The notes: generated by a model not told the origin, from the sequence alone. Shown: positions 18,382 through 27,289, counted from the stretch's first letter. The stretch: DNA of 62,386 nt from an uncultured Alphaproteobacteria bacterium (GCA_902588615.1 CACIPV010000006.1:1-62386), one strand, 5' to 3'. Numbers and translations are program-made.

Positions 18382-19446
18382 GTGTTGAAATCAAATAACC
18401 TGTATTTAGGTGATTGTCTTGATCTATTGGCTAAGATTGAAGATCAGACAATTGATTTAGTTTTCTTAGACCCTCCTTATAATTTACAATTGAACAAGGT
18501 CTTAACTAGACCAAATCATTCCATTGTCAATGGTGTCAATCAGGATTGGGACAAATTTGATAGTTACTCGAGTTATGATGATTTTACCTTTTCTTATTTA
18601 ACTGAGTGTAAAAGAGTTCTTAAACCTGATGGGGGGTTATGGATTATTGGTTCATATCACAATATTTTTAGAATTGGAAAAATTCTCCAGGATTTAAACT
18701 TTTGGATTTTAAATGATGTGATTTGGGCCAAATCTAACCCATTACCAAATTTTAGGGCAACAAGACTTACTAATGCGCATGAAACTCTTATTTGGTGTTC
18801 AAAAAAACCTAAATCTAAGTATCAATTTAATTATCATACTTTAAAGGTTGCAAATGAAGACAGACAAGAAAGAAGCATTTGGAACTTTCCAATTTGTTCA
18901 GGTAAAGAAAGGCTTAAAAACAATAAAAAACAAACAGCTCACCCAACTCAAAAACCGTTAGCTTTGATGAAAAAAATTATTATTCAGTCATCGATAAAAG
19001 GAGATCTAGTGCTAGAACCTTTTGCAGGCACAGCAAGTTTCTGTGCTGAAGCAAAATATTTGGGTAGAAATTACATAGGTTTTGAAAAAGATGATGGTTA
19101 TTTTAATTTAGCTATTAAAAGATTAAAAAAAATTAAATCTTTAAAAAATGATTTATTAGAGATTAATGAAAAAGATAAACCAACACAAAAAATACCCTTT
19201 GCAAGTTTAATTGACAATGGTCATTTAAAGCCAGGTGCTAATCTCTACAACAATAAGAAAAGCTATAAAGCTACAATTTTACCAGATGGGAGTATTTCAT
19301 ATAAAAATGAGAGAGGATCAATTCATAAAATTGCAGCAAAAGTAAATAAGACATCGAATTTCAATGGATGGGATTATTGGCATTATGAGGATAAAAAAAA
19401 GAATTTAATATGTATCGATGAAATTAGAAAGAAGATGAGGAATTAA
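18382..19446 (+). CDS. ccrM: CcrM-type adenine DNA methyltransferase (GANTC)
   Basis: Solitary beta-class N6-adenine methyltransferase that remethylates hemimethylated GANTC after replication in alphaproteobacteria. 354 residues. Catalytic DPPY at 30-33; HPTQKP at 187-192; SAM motif FAGTASF at 214-220, in the beta-class order. A C-terminal RAMA-type domain (about 271-354, ending in GWDYWHYE and IDEIRKKM) is the CcrM-specific extension for site recognition. The start is GTG at 18382 or the adjacent TTG. There is no partner endonuclease, so this is a cell-cycle enzyme rather than restriction-modification. Convergent with mutY (4-bp overlap). Confidence 0.95.
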   Translation: MLKSNNLYLGDCLDLLAKIEDQTIDLVFLDPPYNLQLNKVLTRPNHSIVNGVNQDWDKFDSYSSYDDFTFSYLTECKRVLKPDGGLWIIGSYHNIFRIGKILQDLNFWILNDVIWAKSNPLPNFRATRLTNAHETLIWCSKKPKSKYQFNYHTLKVANEDRQERSIWNFPICSGKERLKNNKKQTAHPTQKPLALMKKIIIQSSIKGDLVLEPFAGTASFCAEAKYLGRNYIGFEKDDGYFNLAIKRLKKIKSLKNDLLEINEKDKPTQKIPFASLIDNGHLKPGANLYNNKKSYKATILPDGSISYKNERGSIHKIAAKVNKTSNFNGWDYWHYEDKKKNLICIDEIRKKMRN

Positions 19447-20441
19447 TTTAATATTCTTTTAAAGAGTGTTGGTAATGCAAGCTGGTTAGTTTTTGATTTT
19501 TCTATCCATACTGAATTGTTAATTTTTAATTTTTTAAGATTAACTTTATAAACATTTATTTGGAAGAGATTATTTGTAATTGTAAATTTAAAACTTTTGA
19601 TTTTTTCTTTATTTTTTAAATTTAAATTCGCTATAAATTCTTTATCTAAATTTGAAGGTAAATGGATAAAGTTTTTGTAAAATTGAAATTTTGGTTTTTT
19701 TATAAAACAAATATGTAAAGGAGAGTTTATTAAATAGAAATCTATTTCCTTATTATTTTTTTTTATATTTTTATTATTTTTAAATGATTGGAAAGCTGAT
19801 TTACAAAAACTTGAAAATATACATTTGGAGCATTCGGGACTATTTTTTTTGCAAATAATAGAACTATAATCCATCATCGACTCAGCTAAACTCCTATAAG
19901 AAATCTTTTTTTTACAAGCTAAATTAAGTATTTCTTCGATCTCATCATCGTTGAGTTTTAAACCACATACTCTCTGTATTAATCTTTTAACATTGATATC
20001 AACTGGGAATGATTTTTTATTATGGCCGATAGCTAATATCGCGCTTGAAGTATATTTCCCAACACCAGGCAAAGAGATAAGACTATCTCTATCATCTGGC
20101 AATTTACCATTATAGCTATTGTTAATAATTGTTACTGTTTTAAATAAATTCTCTGCCCTCTTGTAATAACCTAATCCTGACCAAACTTTTAATAAATGTT
20201 CTAATCTTTTATTCTTAAAGGAATTAAAACTTGGAAAAATATTTACAATTTCTAATATTTTATTTTCTACTGTTTTAACAGTTGTTTGTTGTAACATAAT
20301 TTCTGATAAATAAGTTAGGTATAAATTTCTATTCCTTCTCCAATATAAGTTTCTTTGATTTTTTTTAAACCAATGTAGGATTAAAGAGATAAATTTGTTT
20401 TTATGAAAAAGTTCTCCAAGCTCAATGATATTGCTTTTCAT
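19443..20441 (-). CDS. mutY: A/G-specific adenine glycosylase
   Basis: Removes adenine mispaired with 8-oxoguanine. 332 residues. Catalytic Glu47 in LSEIMLQQTT; helix-hairpin-helix LPGVGKYTSSAI (124-135) with catalytic Asp148 in SFPVDINVKR; the 4Fe-4S ligands keep exact C-x6-C-x2-C-x5-C spacing. The C-terminal MutT-like recognition domain is shortened and Lys/Asn-rich. Only the ATG at 20441 retains the conserved N-terminus, so the gene overlaps the divergent dciA-like gene by 39 bp. Confidence 0.95.
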   Translation of the reverse strand: MKSNIIELGELFHKNKFISLILHWFKKNQRNLYWRRNRNLYLTYLSEIMLQQTTVKTVENKILEIVNIFPSFNSFKNKRLEHLLKVWSGLGYYKRAENLFKTVTIINNSYNGKLPDDRDSLISLPGVGKYTSSAILAIGHNKKSFPVDINVKRLIQRVCGLKLNDDEIEEILNLACKKKISYRSLAESMMDYSSIICKKNSPECSKCIFSSFCKSAFQSFKNNKNIKKNNKEIDFYLINSPLHICFIKKPKFQFYKNFIHLPSNLDKEFIANLNLKNKEKIKSFKFTITNNLFQINVYKVNLKKLKINNSVWIEKSKTNQLALPTLFKRILN

Positions 20442-20855
20442 CTGGTAAATAAGGTAAATAAAAAAAAGCTAAAAATAAATACTCTTATTCTAAAAAACTG
20501 GGAATATATTTTTGGCAATAATAATAAATTTGTTCAATTAAAAAAAACTATAATAAATAATAAAACAGAATCTGTAATTCTTGAATTAAGAGTTAGCCCA
20601 GAAAAATCTTTCGAAATGCATTCAAGTACAAATGAAATAGTCATAAAAATTGAGGAAGTAACTGGAGTGAAAGTAAATAAAATCCTATTTTTTCAAGATC
20701 TTTCTGATAAGAATTTAGGAAATAGTAATATTTCAAATTCATCAATGAGAGCAGAAGGAAAAACTCTTAATAATCAAAAATTTAATGATATAAAAGACGA
20801 AGAAGTAAGATCTATTTTTGAAAATATTAATAAAAAGTTATATGAAAATAATTAG
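20403..20855 (+). CDS. DciA-like DUF721 protein
   Basis: 150 residues. The N-terminal 100 match DUF721: a helix, then LKNWEYIFGNNNKFVQLKK (the W-x-x-I-V/F-G-x-x-x-A/F motif), then a strand with VILELRVSPEKSFEMHSSTNEIVIKIE. DciA proteins load or operate the replicative helicase DnaB in bacteria lacking DnaC; the role here is inferred. The polar C-terminus is low-complexity. It begins a dciA-dsbA-smc run and overlaps divergent mutY by 39 bp at its 5' end. Confidence 0.72.
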   Translation: MKKFSKLNDIAFHLVNKVNKKKLKINTLILKNWEYIFGNNNKFVQLKKTIINNKTESVILELRVSPEKSFEMHSSTNEIVIKIEEVTGVKVNKILFFQDLSDKNLGNSNISNSSMRAEGKTLNNQKFNDIKDEEVRSIFENINKKLYENN

Positions 20856-21459
20856 TCTGATAATTTTTTTAGTTGCATTATCAACAAATCCTGCAATATC
20901 AAAAATTTATGAATATAAAAAATATTTAGAGGACAACAACATTCAACCTCTTGTTAAATCGTCTGAAGAAAATTCGGTTGATATTATTGAGTTTTCATCA
21001 TTCAGTTGCTCACACTGTGCTGCATTTCACAATGAAACGCTTAAAGAATTAAAAGAAAGTAGCGTTTATAAAAATATTAATTTTTACTTAATTGATTTTC
21101 CTTTAAATCAAGCTGCTTTTTATGGAGCTATTATTGCAAATTGTAGTGAAAACGTTCGTACAAGCTATGTTGACTCTGTCTATGAAAACTATGATGTTTG
21201 GACAAAAGCAAGTTCTGGAGAAGAAATTATTGAATTACTTAATAGCTATGGATTACAACATGGTCTTGGGGATGAAGAGTTACAATCTTGCTTAAAAGAT
21301 GAGAATTCTCATAATGAACTTTTATCCCTTCAAGTTGATGCTCAAAATATTTTTGGTGTTGAGAGCACCCCGACATTTTTAATTAATGGTGAGAAAGTTC
21401 AGGGTAATCGACCTGCATCAGAATTTATAAAAATAATAAATAAAAAATTGAATAATTAA
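20842..21459 (+). CDS. DsbA-family thiol:disulfide oxidoreductase
   Basis: Periplasmic thioredoxin-fold protein with active site CSHC in FSSFSCSHCAAFH and cis-proline segment GVESTPTFLIN. I start it at ATG 20842 because a signal peptide begins there (MKIISLIIFLVALSTNPAIS); a TTG 24 nt upstream would bury it. About 205 residues. Overlaps the dciA-like gene by 14 nt. It probably introduces disulfides and is reoxidised by DsbB (60.3 kb). A DsbA-like protein beside smc is a recurrent alphaproteobacterial arrangement. Confidence 0.9.
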   Translation: MKIISLIIFLVALSTNPAISKIYEYKKYLEDNNIQPLVKSSEENSVDIIEFSSFSCSHCAAFHNETLKELKESSVYKNINFYLIDFPLNQAAFYGAIIANCSENVRTSYVDSVYENYDVWTKASSGEEIIELLNSYGLQHGLGDEELQSCLKDENSHNELLSLQVDAQNIFGVESTPTFLINGEKVQGNRPASEFIKIINKKLNN

Positions 21460-21460
21460 T

Positions 21461-24061
21461 TTGTTATCTTTAGATAAACTCTCAATTAAAGGTTTTAAAT
21501 CTTTTGTAGAGCCAACAGATTTTGAAATCAAAAATGGTCTTACTGGTATAGTTGGTCCCAATGGTTGCGGAAAATCAAACATTGTTGAAGCAATAAGGTT
21601 TGGTTTAGGGGAAGTCTCTGCCAAACAACTTCGTGGCAAAGAGATTGATGATTTAATTTTCAATGGAACTGATAATCGGCCCTCATGGAATATCGCTGAA
21701 GTAGGTTTGTTTGTAAATATTGATGGAAGTGATTTAGAAAATAAATTTCAATCAAAACAATTAGAAATTGCTAGAAAGATATGGAGGGGAGAAGGAACGA
21801 ATTCATTCATAAATGGTAAAGAGGTAAGGTTGAAAGATATTCAATTGCTATTTGCCGACGCCTCTACATCAGCTAGATCAACTTCGATAGTTAGTCAAGG
21901 TCGTATTGGAGCAATCACCCAAGCGAAACCAGAAGATAGAAAAATGGTTTTAGAGGAAGCTGCGGGAATACTTGGTCTGCAATCCAGAAGACATGATGCA
22001 GAGTTGAGGTTGAAAGGTGCCAATAATAATCTATTGAGAGTAGAGGATGTTATTCAAACATACGAAGAACAGTTAGCTATTCTTAAAAAACAAGCTAAAG
22101 AAGCTGAAAGATTTAGAAATATATCAACTTTAATCAAGAATGCGGAAGCGTCTGTATTTTTCGTAAAAAGAAATGAACTTCAACTTATTCTTGAGAGACT
22201 TACTGAAGAAAAAGACAAAATAAAAGTAAAACTCGCTGATTTCCAGGGTGATGTATCAATTCAAGATCAAGCTTATGAAGATTTAAAAGTTAAAATTCCA
22301 CCAATGAGAGAGAAATCATACTCATTGAATAGTGAACTTGATAGGTTGAATATGACTGTAGAAAATCTTAAACAGGAAGAATTACGTTTTGAAGAGCACA
22401 AAATAAACCTCGAGCATCGTGTAAAACAACTTAATCAAGACTTACAAATTGAGCAAACACAATTTGAAGAAACGACCAGTAAAATCAAAACTATTAGGAA
22501 AGATATTGAGGATTTATCCTCTAAGGAATTTGAAGCTGAAAATCGAGACAGCAACGTCAATCAATCAGATAGAAGTTTATTAAACAATATTTCCTTTGAT
22601 AAAAAATACGAAAATGCGGTAGCTGCAATTTTTGGTAAAGAACTTTTAGCATCATTGGAACCTGATGATATTTATTATTGGAGAGAACACTCAGGTGTGC
22701 AGGCTAATAAAGAGTTTAGTTTTCATTGTGAACCAGCTTCTAAAGTTATTAAAGCTCCAAACCAAGTAATGAATAAGCTTAATAATGTTGCCATTGTATC
22801 TTCAAAAAAAGAAGGTTTAGAAAATCATACAAAAATAAATATTGGACAAGCTATAGTCGATCTAGAGGGTAATTTGTGGCGTTGGGATGGACTTTTTATT
22901 TCCAGTAGTTATGAGGCTAATATCTCAACAATACTGTCAGAATTAAAAGAAAAGAGGCTAAACGATCTTAAAAAGCAAGTTCTTGAGTGGGAAAGAATTT
23001 TAGAGGTCACTGTTCAAAAAACCGAGGACTTAAATCAAAGAATAAAAACTTCTAAAGAAGAATTAGAAATTTCTGAAAACAATCCAGGAGATATTGATAG
23101 CAAAAGACAATTTTTACTTAATAAAATTAAGCAACTAGATGACGAAAAAAAACTTTTTGACAATAAATTACAAGAGCAAGAAAATCTTTTAGAAAGCCTC
23201 TCAAAAGAGTTGAGAAATAAAGAACAAAATTACTCTGTTGTAAAGGAGGAGTTAATACGAAAGGAGTCAGAAATTTCAAATTATTCAAATAATTTAACTC
23301 AGCTCGCTCAATCATGTAGAGAAAAAATTAATGTTGATTTATTAAATTTAGAAAATGAGGTAGATAAATTCAAAAGAGATGAAGATTTAGAGACCGCAGA
23401 GAAAAGAGTATTAAGATTAAACGCTGAAAGGGAGAGAATTGGTGCTGTAAACTTACTTGCTGAAGATGAATATGTAAAATTAAGAGAGAAAGTTGATGAA
23501 ACAATTAAAGATAAAAATGAAATTCAAGAATCTATAGAAAAGTTACATGAGGCAATTAATAAAATTAATAAAGAAGGTGTATTGAGACTAAAAGAAGCTT
23601 TTAAAATTGTTAATGAAAATTTTGAGAGTCTATTTACTAAGTTATTTGGTGGAGGTAAAGCATATCTAAAACTTATCCAAAATGATGAAGATCCTTTAAA
23701 CTCTGGTTTGGAGATATTTGCCAGTCCCCCAGGTAAGAAAATGCAAAATATAACTTTATTATCTGGAGGTGAGCAGGCTTTAACTGCAATTTCATTATTA
23801 TTTGCCGTATTTATAGCGAACCCATCACCTTTTTGTATATTGGATGAGGTTGATGCTCCTTTAGATGACAATAATGTGGATAGATTTTGTAGTATGGTTG
23901 AAGAAATTTCAGAAAAAGTTCAAACCAAATTTATTATTGTTACTCATAATCGAATGACAATGTCTAGAGTAGACAGACTCTATGGTGTTACAATGCCCGA
24001 GGAAGGAATTTCTCAAATAGTTTCTGTTGAATTAGAAGAAGCCGTAAAGTACGCTGAATAA
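21461..24061 (+). CDS. smc: Chromosome segregation protein SMC, compact form
   Basis: ATPase that extrudes DNA loops and organises the chromosome. All parts are present: Walker A GPNGCGKSN (32-40), coiled coil (about 165-350), hinge (about 360-490), second coil (about 490-690), signature LLSGGEQALTAI and Walker B FCILDEVDAPLDD. At 866 residues it is about 300 shorter than most bacterial SMCs, the loss being in the coiled-coil arms. The start is TTG at 21461, one base after dsbA stops. The final TAA overlaps the atpI ATG (TAATG). Confidence 0.95.
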   Translation: MLSLDKLSIKGFKSFVEPTDFEIKNGLTGIVGPNGCGKSNIVEAIRFGLGEVSAKQLRGKEIDDLIFNGTDNRPSWNIAEVGLFVNIDGSDLENKFQSKQLEIARKIWRGEGTNSFINGKEVRLKDIQLLFADASTSARSTSIVSQGRIGAITQAKPEDRKMVLEEAAGILGLQSRRHDAELRLKGANNNLLRVEDVIQTYEEQLAILKKQAKEAERFRNISTLIKNAEASVFFVKRNELQLILERLTEEKDKIKVKLADFQGDVSIQDQAYEDLKVKIPPMREKSYSLNSELDRLNMTVENLKQEELRFEEHKINLEHRVKQLNQDLQIEQTQFEETTSKIKTIRKDIEDLSSKEFEAENRDSNVNQSDRSLLNNISFDKKYENAVAAIFGKELLASLEPDDIYYWREHSGVQANKEFSFHCEPASKVIKAPNQVMNKLNNVAIVSSKKEGLENHTKINIGQAIVDLEGNLWRWDGLFISSSYEANISTILSELKEKRLNDLKKQVLEWERILEVTVQKTEDLNQRIKTSKEELEISENNPGDIDSKRQFLLNKIKQLDDEKKLFDNKLQEQENLLESLSKELRNKEQNYSVVKEELIRKESEISNYSNNLTQLAQSCREKINVDLLNLENEVDKFKRDEDLETAEKRVLRLNAERERIGAVNLLAEDEYVKLREKVDETIKDKNEIQESIEKLHEAINKINKEGVLRLKEAFKIVNENFESLFTKLFGGGKAYLKLIQNDEDPLNSGLEIFASPPGKKMQNITLLSGGEQALTAISLLFAVFIANPSPFCILDEVDAPLDDNNVDRFCSMVEEISEKVQTKFIIVTHNRMTMSRVDRLYGVTMPEEGISQIVSVELEEAVKYAE

Positions 24062-24297
24062 TGGCAAATGATGAAGAAAATGATAATAAAAAGCCAAATA
24101 TGCAAGGTCTTAGCTTTGCATATAGAATCTCAACTGAATTATTAGGCGCTTTAATTGTTTCTGTTGTTATTGGATTGTTGATTGATAAAATGTTTGACAG
24201 TAAACCTATTGGTTTAATAACGTTGATAATACTTGGTTTTTTTGCAGGTTTATTGAATATTTACAGGCTTATACGTCGCATAGAAAACTCTAAATAA
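24061..24297 (+). CDS. atpI: AtpI-like ATP synthase accessory protein
   Basis: 78-residue membrane protein with two hydrophobic helices (about 24-44 and 50-68) and a glycine-rich turn. Sequence and place at the head of the F0 genes fit AtpI, which helps c-ring assembly and may move magnesium. Its ATG overlaps the smc stop by one base, and atpB follows after 17 bp. Confidence 0.85.
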   Translation: MANDEENDNKKPNMQGLSFAYRISTELLGALIVSVVIGLLIDKMFDSKPIGLITLIILGFFAGLLNIYRLIRRIENSK

Positions 24298-24314
24298 ATC
24301 TGTTTTATTACCTA

Positions 24315-25067
24315 ATGGCTAAGGGTGAGAGTCCTCTCAAACAGTTTGAAATACAACCCATTGTTGACATCAATTTTCTAGGTTTTGATATCTCTTTTAC
24401 TAATTCTGCTCTATGGATGACTATTACAACAGCGTTTATTTTAATTTTTTTTACAGTGCCTTTTTTAAAAGCAAAAAAAACAAACTCTGTAAGTGACCTT
24501 TACCCGACCAGAATGCAAGTTGCTGCTGAGCTTGGTTATAATTTTATAAATAATTTATTAGCAGACACTGTAGGCAAAGAGGGCAAAAAATATTTTCCTT
24601 TAGTTTTTACTTTGTTCATGTTTATTTTATTTGGAAATCTTTTTGGTATGATTCCTTACAGCTTTACTTTTACTAGCCATATCATAGTGACTTTAGCTCT
24701 TGCAATGGGTGTGTTTATTTTTGTTACAGTTTTAGGATTTATAAAACATGGCGTAAAATTTTTTAGCTTTTTTGTTATCCCTGGCTTGCCAGTATATATG
24801 CTTCCTTTATTGATACCAATTGAAATTATATCTTATCTCTCTAGACCAATAAGCTTATCTGTTAGACTTTTTGCTAACATGCTTGCTGGTCATACTTTAC
24901 TAAAAGTTTTTGCAGGATTTGTCTCTGCACTAGGTTTTTTTGGAATTTTGCCATTAGTATTCATAATAGCTTTAACAGGTTTAGAAATATTAATAGCATT
25001 TTTGCAAGCATATGTTTTTGCAATATTAACATGTTTGTATATTAACGACGCTTTACACTTACACTAG
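24315..25067 (+). CDS. atpB: F0F1 ATP synthase subunit a
   Basis: Membrane stator subunit providing the proton half-channels next to the c-ring. 250 residues with five to six membrane helices. The essential arginine lies in RPISLSVRLFANMLAGH, and the last helices carry LEILIAFLQAYVFAIL with the conserved Glu and Gln. Second gene of the F0 operon atpI-atpB-atpE-atpF2-atpF. The F1 genes are elsewhere, as is usual in alphaproteobacteria. Confidence 0.97.
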   Translation: MAKGESPLKQFEIQPIVDINFLGFDISFTNSALWMTITTAFILIFFTVPFLKAKKTNSVSDLYPTRMQVAAELGYNFINNLLADTVGKEGKKYFPLVFTLFMFILFGNLFGMIPYSFTFTSHIIVTLALAMGVFIFVTVLGFIKHGVKFFSFFVIPGLPVYMLPLLIPIEIISYLSRPISLSVRLFANMLAGHTLLKVFAGFVSALGFFGILPLVFIIALTGLEILIAFLQAYVFAILTCLYINDALHLH

Positions 25068-25075
25068 ATGAACAT

Positions 25076-25083
25076 AAGGAGGT
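25076..25083 (+). promoter_or_regulatory. Strong Shine-Dalgarno sequence of atpE
   Basis: AAGGAGGT, the full anti-SD match, ends 4 nt before the atpE ATG. Most starts I inspected here have no clear SD, so this one stands out. It fits the need for many c subunits per ATP synthase. Confidence 0.8.
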
Positions 25084-25087
25084 AAAT

Positions 25088-25315
25088 ATGGAACTAGTTG
25101 AAGGACTAAAATACTTGGGTGCAGGTTTAGCAGTGATCGGCGTGATCGGTGCTGGAATTGGTATTGGCAATGTTTTTGCAGCTTTTATTACTGCTGTTGG
25201 AAGAAATCCAGCTGCAAGAAACGAAGTTTTTACCATGACAATGTTAGGTTTTGCCCTAGTTGAAGCTATTGCTTTATTCGCATTGGTCATAGCATTAGTA
25301 ATTCTGTTTTCTTAA
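25088..25315 (+). CDS. atpE: F0F1 ATP synthase subunit c
   Basis: Proteolipid forming the rotating ring. 75 residues, two membrane helices separated by the polar loop RNPAARN (39-45). The proton-carrying acid is Glu59 in GFALVEAIALFALV. The first helix has the packed glycine motif GAGIGIGN. No sodium-binding pattern is evident. Preceded by a perfect SD unlike its neighbours. Confidence 0.97.
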   Translation: MELVEGLKYLGAGLAVIGVIGAGIGIGNVFAAFITAVGRNPAARNEVFTMTMLGFALVEAIALFALVIALVILFS

Positions 25316-25332
25316 CAGGGACTGACTAACGG

Positions 25333-25791
25333 ATGCCTCAATTAGAGCAAGTAGAGTTTTTTATATCTCAGCTTTTTTGGCTGGGTGTTTTTTTTGTAAT
25401 ACTGTTTACAGTATTGACATACATAACACTTCCTAAAATTAGAGCTTTTTTGAATCAAAGAGATGATTTTGTAAAATCACATATCTCAAAACAAGATGAA
25501 TTAATCAAAAAAGCTGAGTCAATAATTGAAAACTACGAAGCTAAACTTTCTGAGGCAAAGAACCAAGCATCACAAATTATTAATGATGCCAAAGATAAAG
25601 CTTTAAAAGAAAGTGAAAACTTAATCAAAGCTACTGAAGAAAAGATCCAACATGAAATCAAACAAACTGAGGAAAGAGTCGCAAAAGAAAAGGATACTGC
25701 GATATCTGAACTAAATGATCAACTTAAAGACTCAGCTACTAATTTTTTGTCAAAAGTAACTAACATTGAAAAGGGTAATATCAATCTTTAA
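25333..25791 (+). CDS. atpF2: F0F1 ATP synthase subunit b'
   Basis: Peripheral-stalk subunit of 152 residues: one N-terminal membrane helix (about 11-33) followed by a long charged coiled coil. LPKIRAFLNQRDDFVKSHI just after the membrane segment is typical of b'. Alphaproteobacteria use two different b-type subunits, and this is the first of the pair. Its stop overlaps the next gene's ATG by one base. Confidence 0.92.
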   Translation: MPQLEQVEFFISQLFWLGVFFVILFTVLTYITLPKIRAFLNQRDDFVKSHISKQDELIKKAESIIENYEAKLSEAKNQASQIINDAKDKALKESENLIKATEEKIQHEIKQTEERVAKEKDTAISELNDQLKDSATNFLSKVTNIEKGNINL

Positions 25792-26276
25792 TGAGCTATT
25801 TATTTCAAGATCCTAAGTTCTGGTTATTAATTTCATTTATTACATTTATTATTCTAATGATTAAACCTTTCAAAAGTATGATGATTGGTGGTCTAGACTC
25901 AAAAATAAATGAAATAAAAGAAAATATTGATAAATCACTTGAGTCCTTTTCTGAAGCTGAAATAAAGTTAAAAGAGGCAGAAAAACAAACTGAAGATTTA
26001 TCAAACAAAATTGATGAGATCATCAACAATGCTAAGTCCCAGTCTGAAGCTATCTCAAAAAATATAATTGATAAAACTGCCTTAACGATCCAATCAAAAG
26101 AAAAGAACTCTCTGGACAGAATAAAACAAATAGAGCTCTCTGCTGTCCAATCAATCAAAAATCAGGCTTCAATTGAGCTGAACAAATTAATTATCAATTA
26201 TTTTTCAGAAATATCTGATGATAGTAAGGCTAAAATATTAAACAAAAGTATTATTGATCTTAAAACTATTAACTAA
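25791..26276 (+). CDS. atpF: F0F1 ATP synthase subunit b
   Basis: 161-residue peripheral-stalk subunit. Short N-terminal membrane helix (about 10-27, with the FQDPKFW entry seen in b subunits), then a charged coiled coil. It pairs with b' to form the heterodimeric stator. Last gene of the F0 operon; a 71-bp gap without a visible hairpin separates it from thrB. Confidence 0.92.
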   Translation: MSYLFQDPKFWLLISFITFIILMIKPFKSMMIGGLDSKINEIKENIDKSLESFSEAEIKLKEAEKQTEDLSNKIDEIINNAKSQSEAISKNIIDKTALTIQSKEKNSLDRIKQIELSAVQSIKNQASIELNKLIINYFSEISDDSKAKILNKSIIDLKTIN

Positions 26277-26347
26277 CAAACTTAACCACTACTGTTTTAA
26301 ATAAGTATCTTTATCTATCACAATTTAAACTCTAAAATTAACTATAA

Positions 26348-27289
26348 ATGGCAGTTTATACCGAAGTATCTCTTTCTGAGGCTCAAGAATTATTTCAACC
26401 TCTAGGAAAAATAATTGAATTTGAGGGTATTAAAGAGGGAGTTGAAAATACTAATTATTTAGTGAAATTAAGCGACAATAAAAAATTTATATTAACTCTA
26501 TTTGAGAAAAGAACTGAAGAACAAGATTTACCTTATTTTAATAATTTAATGAAATTATTTTATGATAATGGCATTTCTTGTCCATTAAGTTTGACTTTGA
26601 ATAATAAAAACTTATTTAAAATAAAAGGTAAACCCTGTTGTATTTATAGTTTTATTGAAGGTAGGCCAGTTGTGAAACCTAATTTAGAGCAATTAAAATC
26701 ACTAGGAAATTCAATTGCTCAATTACATCAATTTGGAGATCATTCCGAACTTTTTAGAGAAAATATGATGCTATTACCCACATGGAAGTTTATTACAAGT
26801 CAGTTTTCTAAATACGAAACAAAAATAAATTCTAGTGAATACAAATATATATTGAATAACATTCATACATTAAGTTATAGTTTTCCCCAAAATTTAAGAA
26901 AGATTAACATTCACGCAGATTTATTTAAAGACAACATATTTTTTGATGGTAATCAGGTTTCAGGATTTATAGATTTCTTTTTTTCCTGTACAGATACCAT
27001 CATTTATGATTTGGCTACTTTTGTGAATGCTTGGTTTTTTTCAGAAAATAAATTTATTGAAGAAAATTATGTGAGTTTCTTAAGATCTTATAAAGAGAAT
27101 ATCGAATTAACACCAGAAGAGAAAAGCCACTTTAATTTTTATTTAAAAGTGAGTGCAATTCGTTTTTTTTTAACAAGAATTTATGATTTGAATTTTAATC
27201 TTGAAGGAGACGTAAAACATAAAAATCCCTTGGAGTTTTTTGAAATATTTAAATTTCATGAAAAAAATAATTTACAGGACTTTTTTTGA
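26348..27289 (+). CDS. thrB: Homoserine kinase (APH-fold ThrB)
   Basis: Phosphorylates homoserine for threonine synthesis; the product is used by ThrC (29-30 kb, opposite strand). 313 residues, of the aminoglycoside-phosphotransferase-like type rather than the GHMP type. Signatures are the N-terminal VENTNYLVKL nucleotide loop, the catalytic NIHADLFKDNIFF and the metal-binding SGFIDFFFSCTD. Its TGA overlaps the TTG start of rnhA. Confidence 0.93.
   Translation: MAVYTEVSLSEAQELFQPLGKIIEFEGIKEGVENTNYLVKLSDNKKFILTLFEKRTEEQDLPYFNNLMKLFYDNGISCPLSLTLNNKNLFKIKGKPCCIYSFIEGRPVVKPNLEQLKSLGNSIAQLHQFGDHSELFRENMMLLPTWKFITSQFSKYETKINSSEYKYILNNIHTLSYSFPQNLRKINIHADLFKDNIFFDGNQVSGFIDFFFSCTDTIIYDLATFVNAWFFSENKFIEENYVSFLRSYKENIELTPEEKSHFNFYLKVSAIRFFLTRIYDLNFNLEGDVKHKNPLEFFEIFKFHEKNNLQDFF

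Noticed and set aside
18382..19446. Restriction-modification system
   Set aside because: The methylase has the CcrM C-terminal domain and no endonuclease neighbour; rnhB and mutY flank it as in other alphaproteobacteria.
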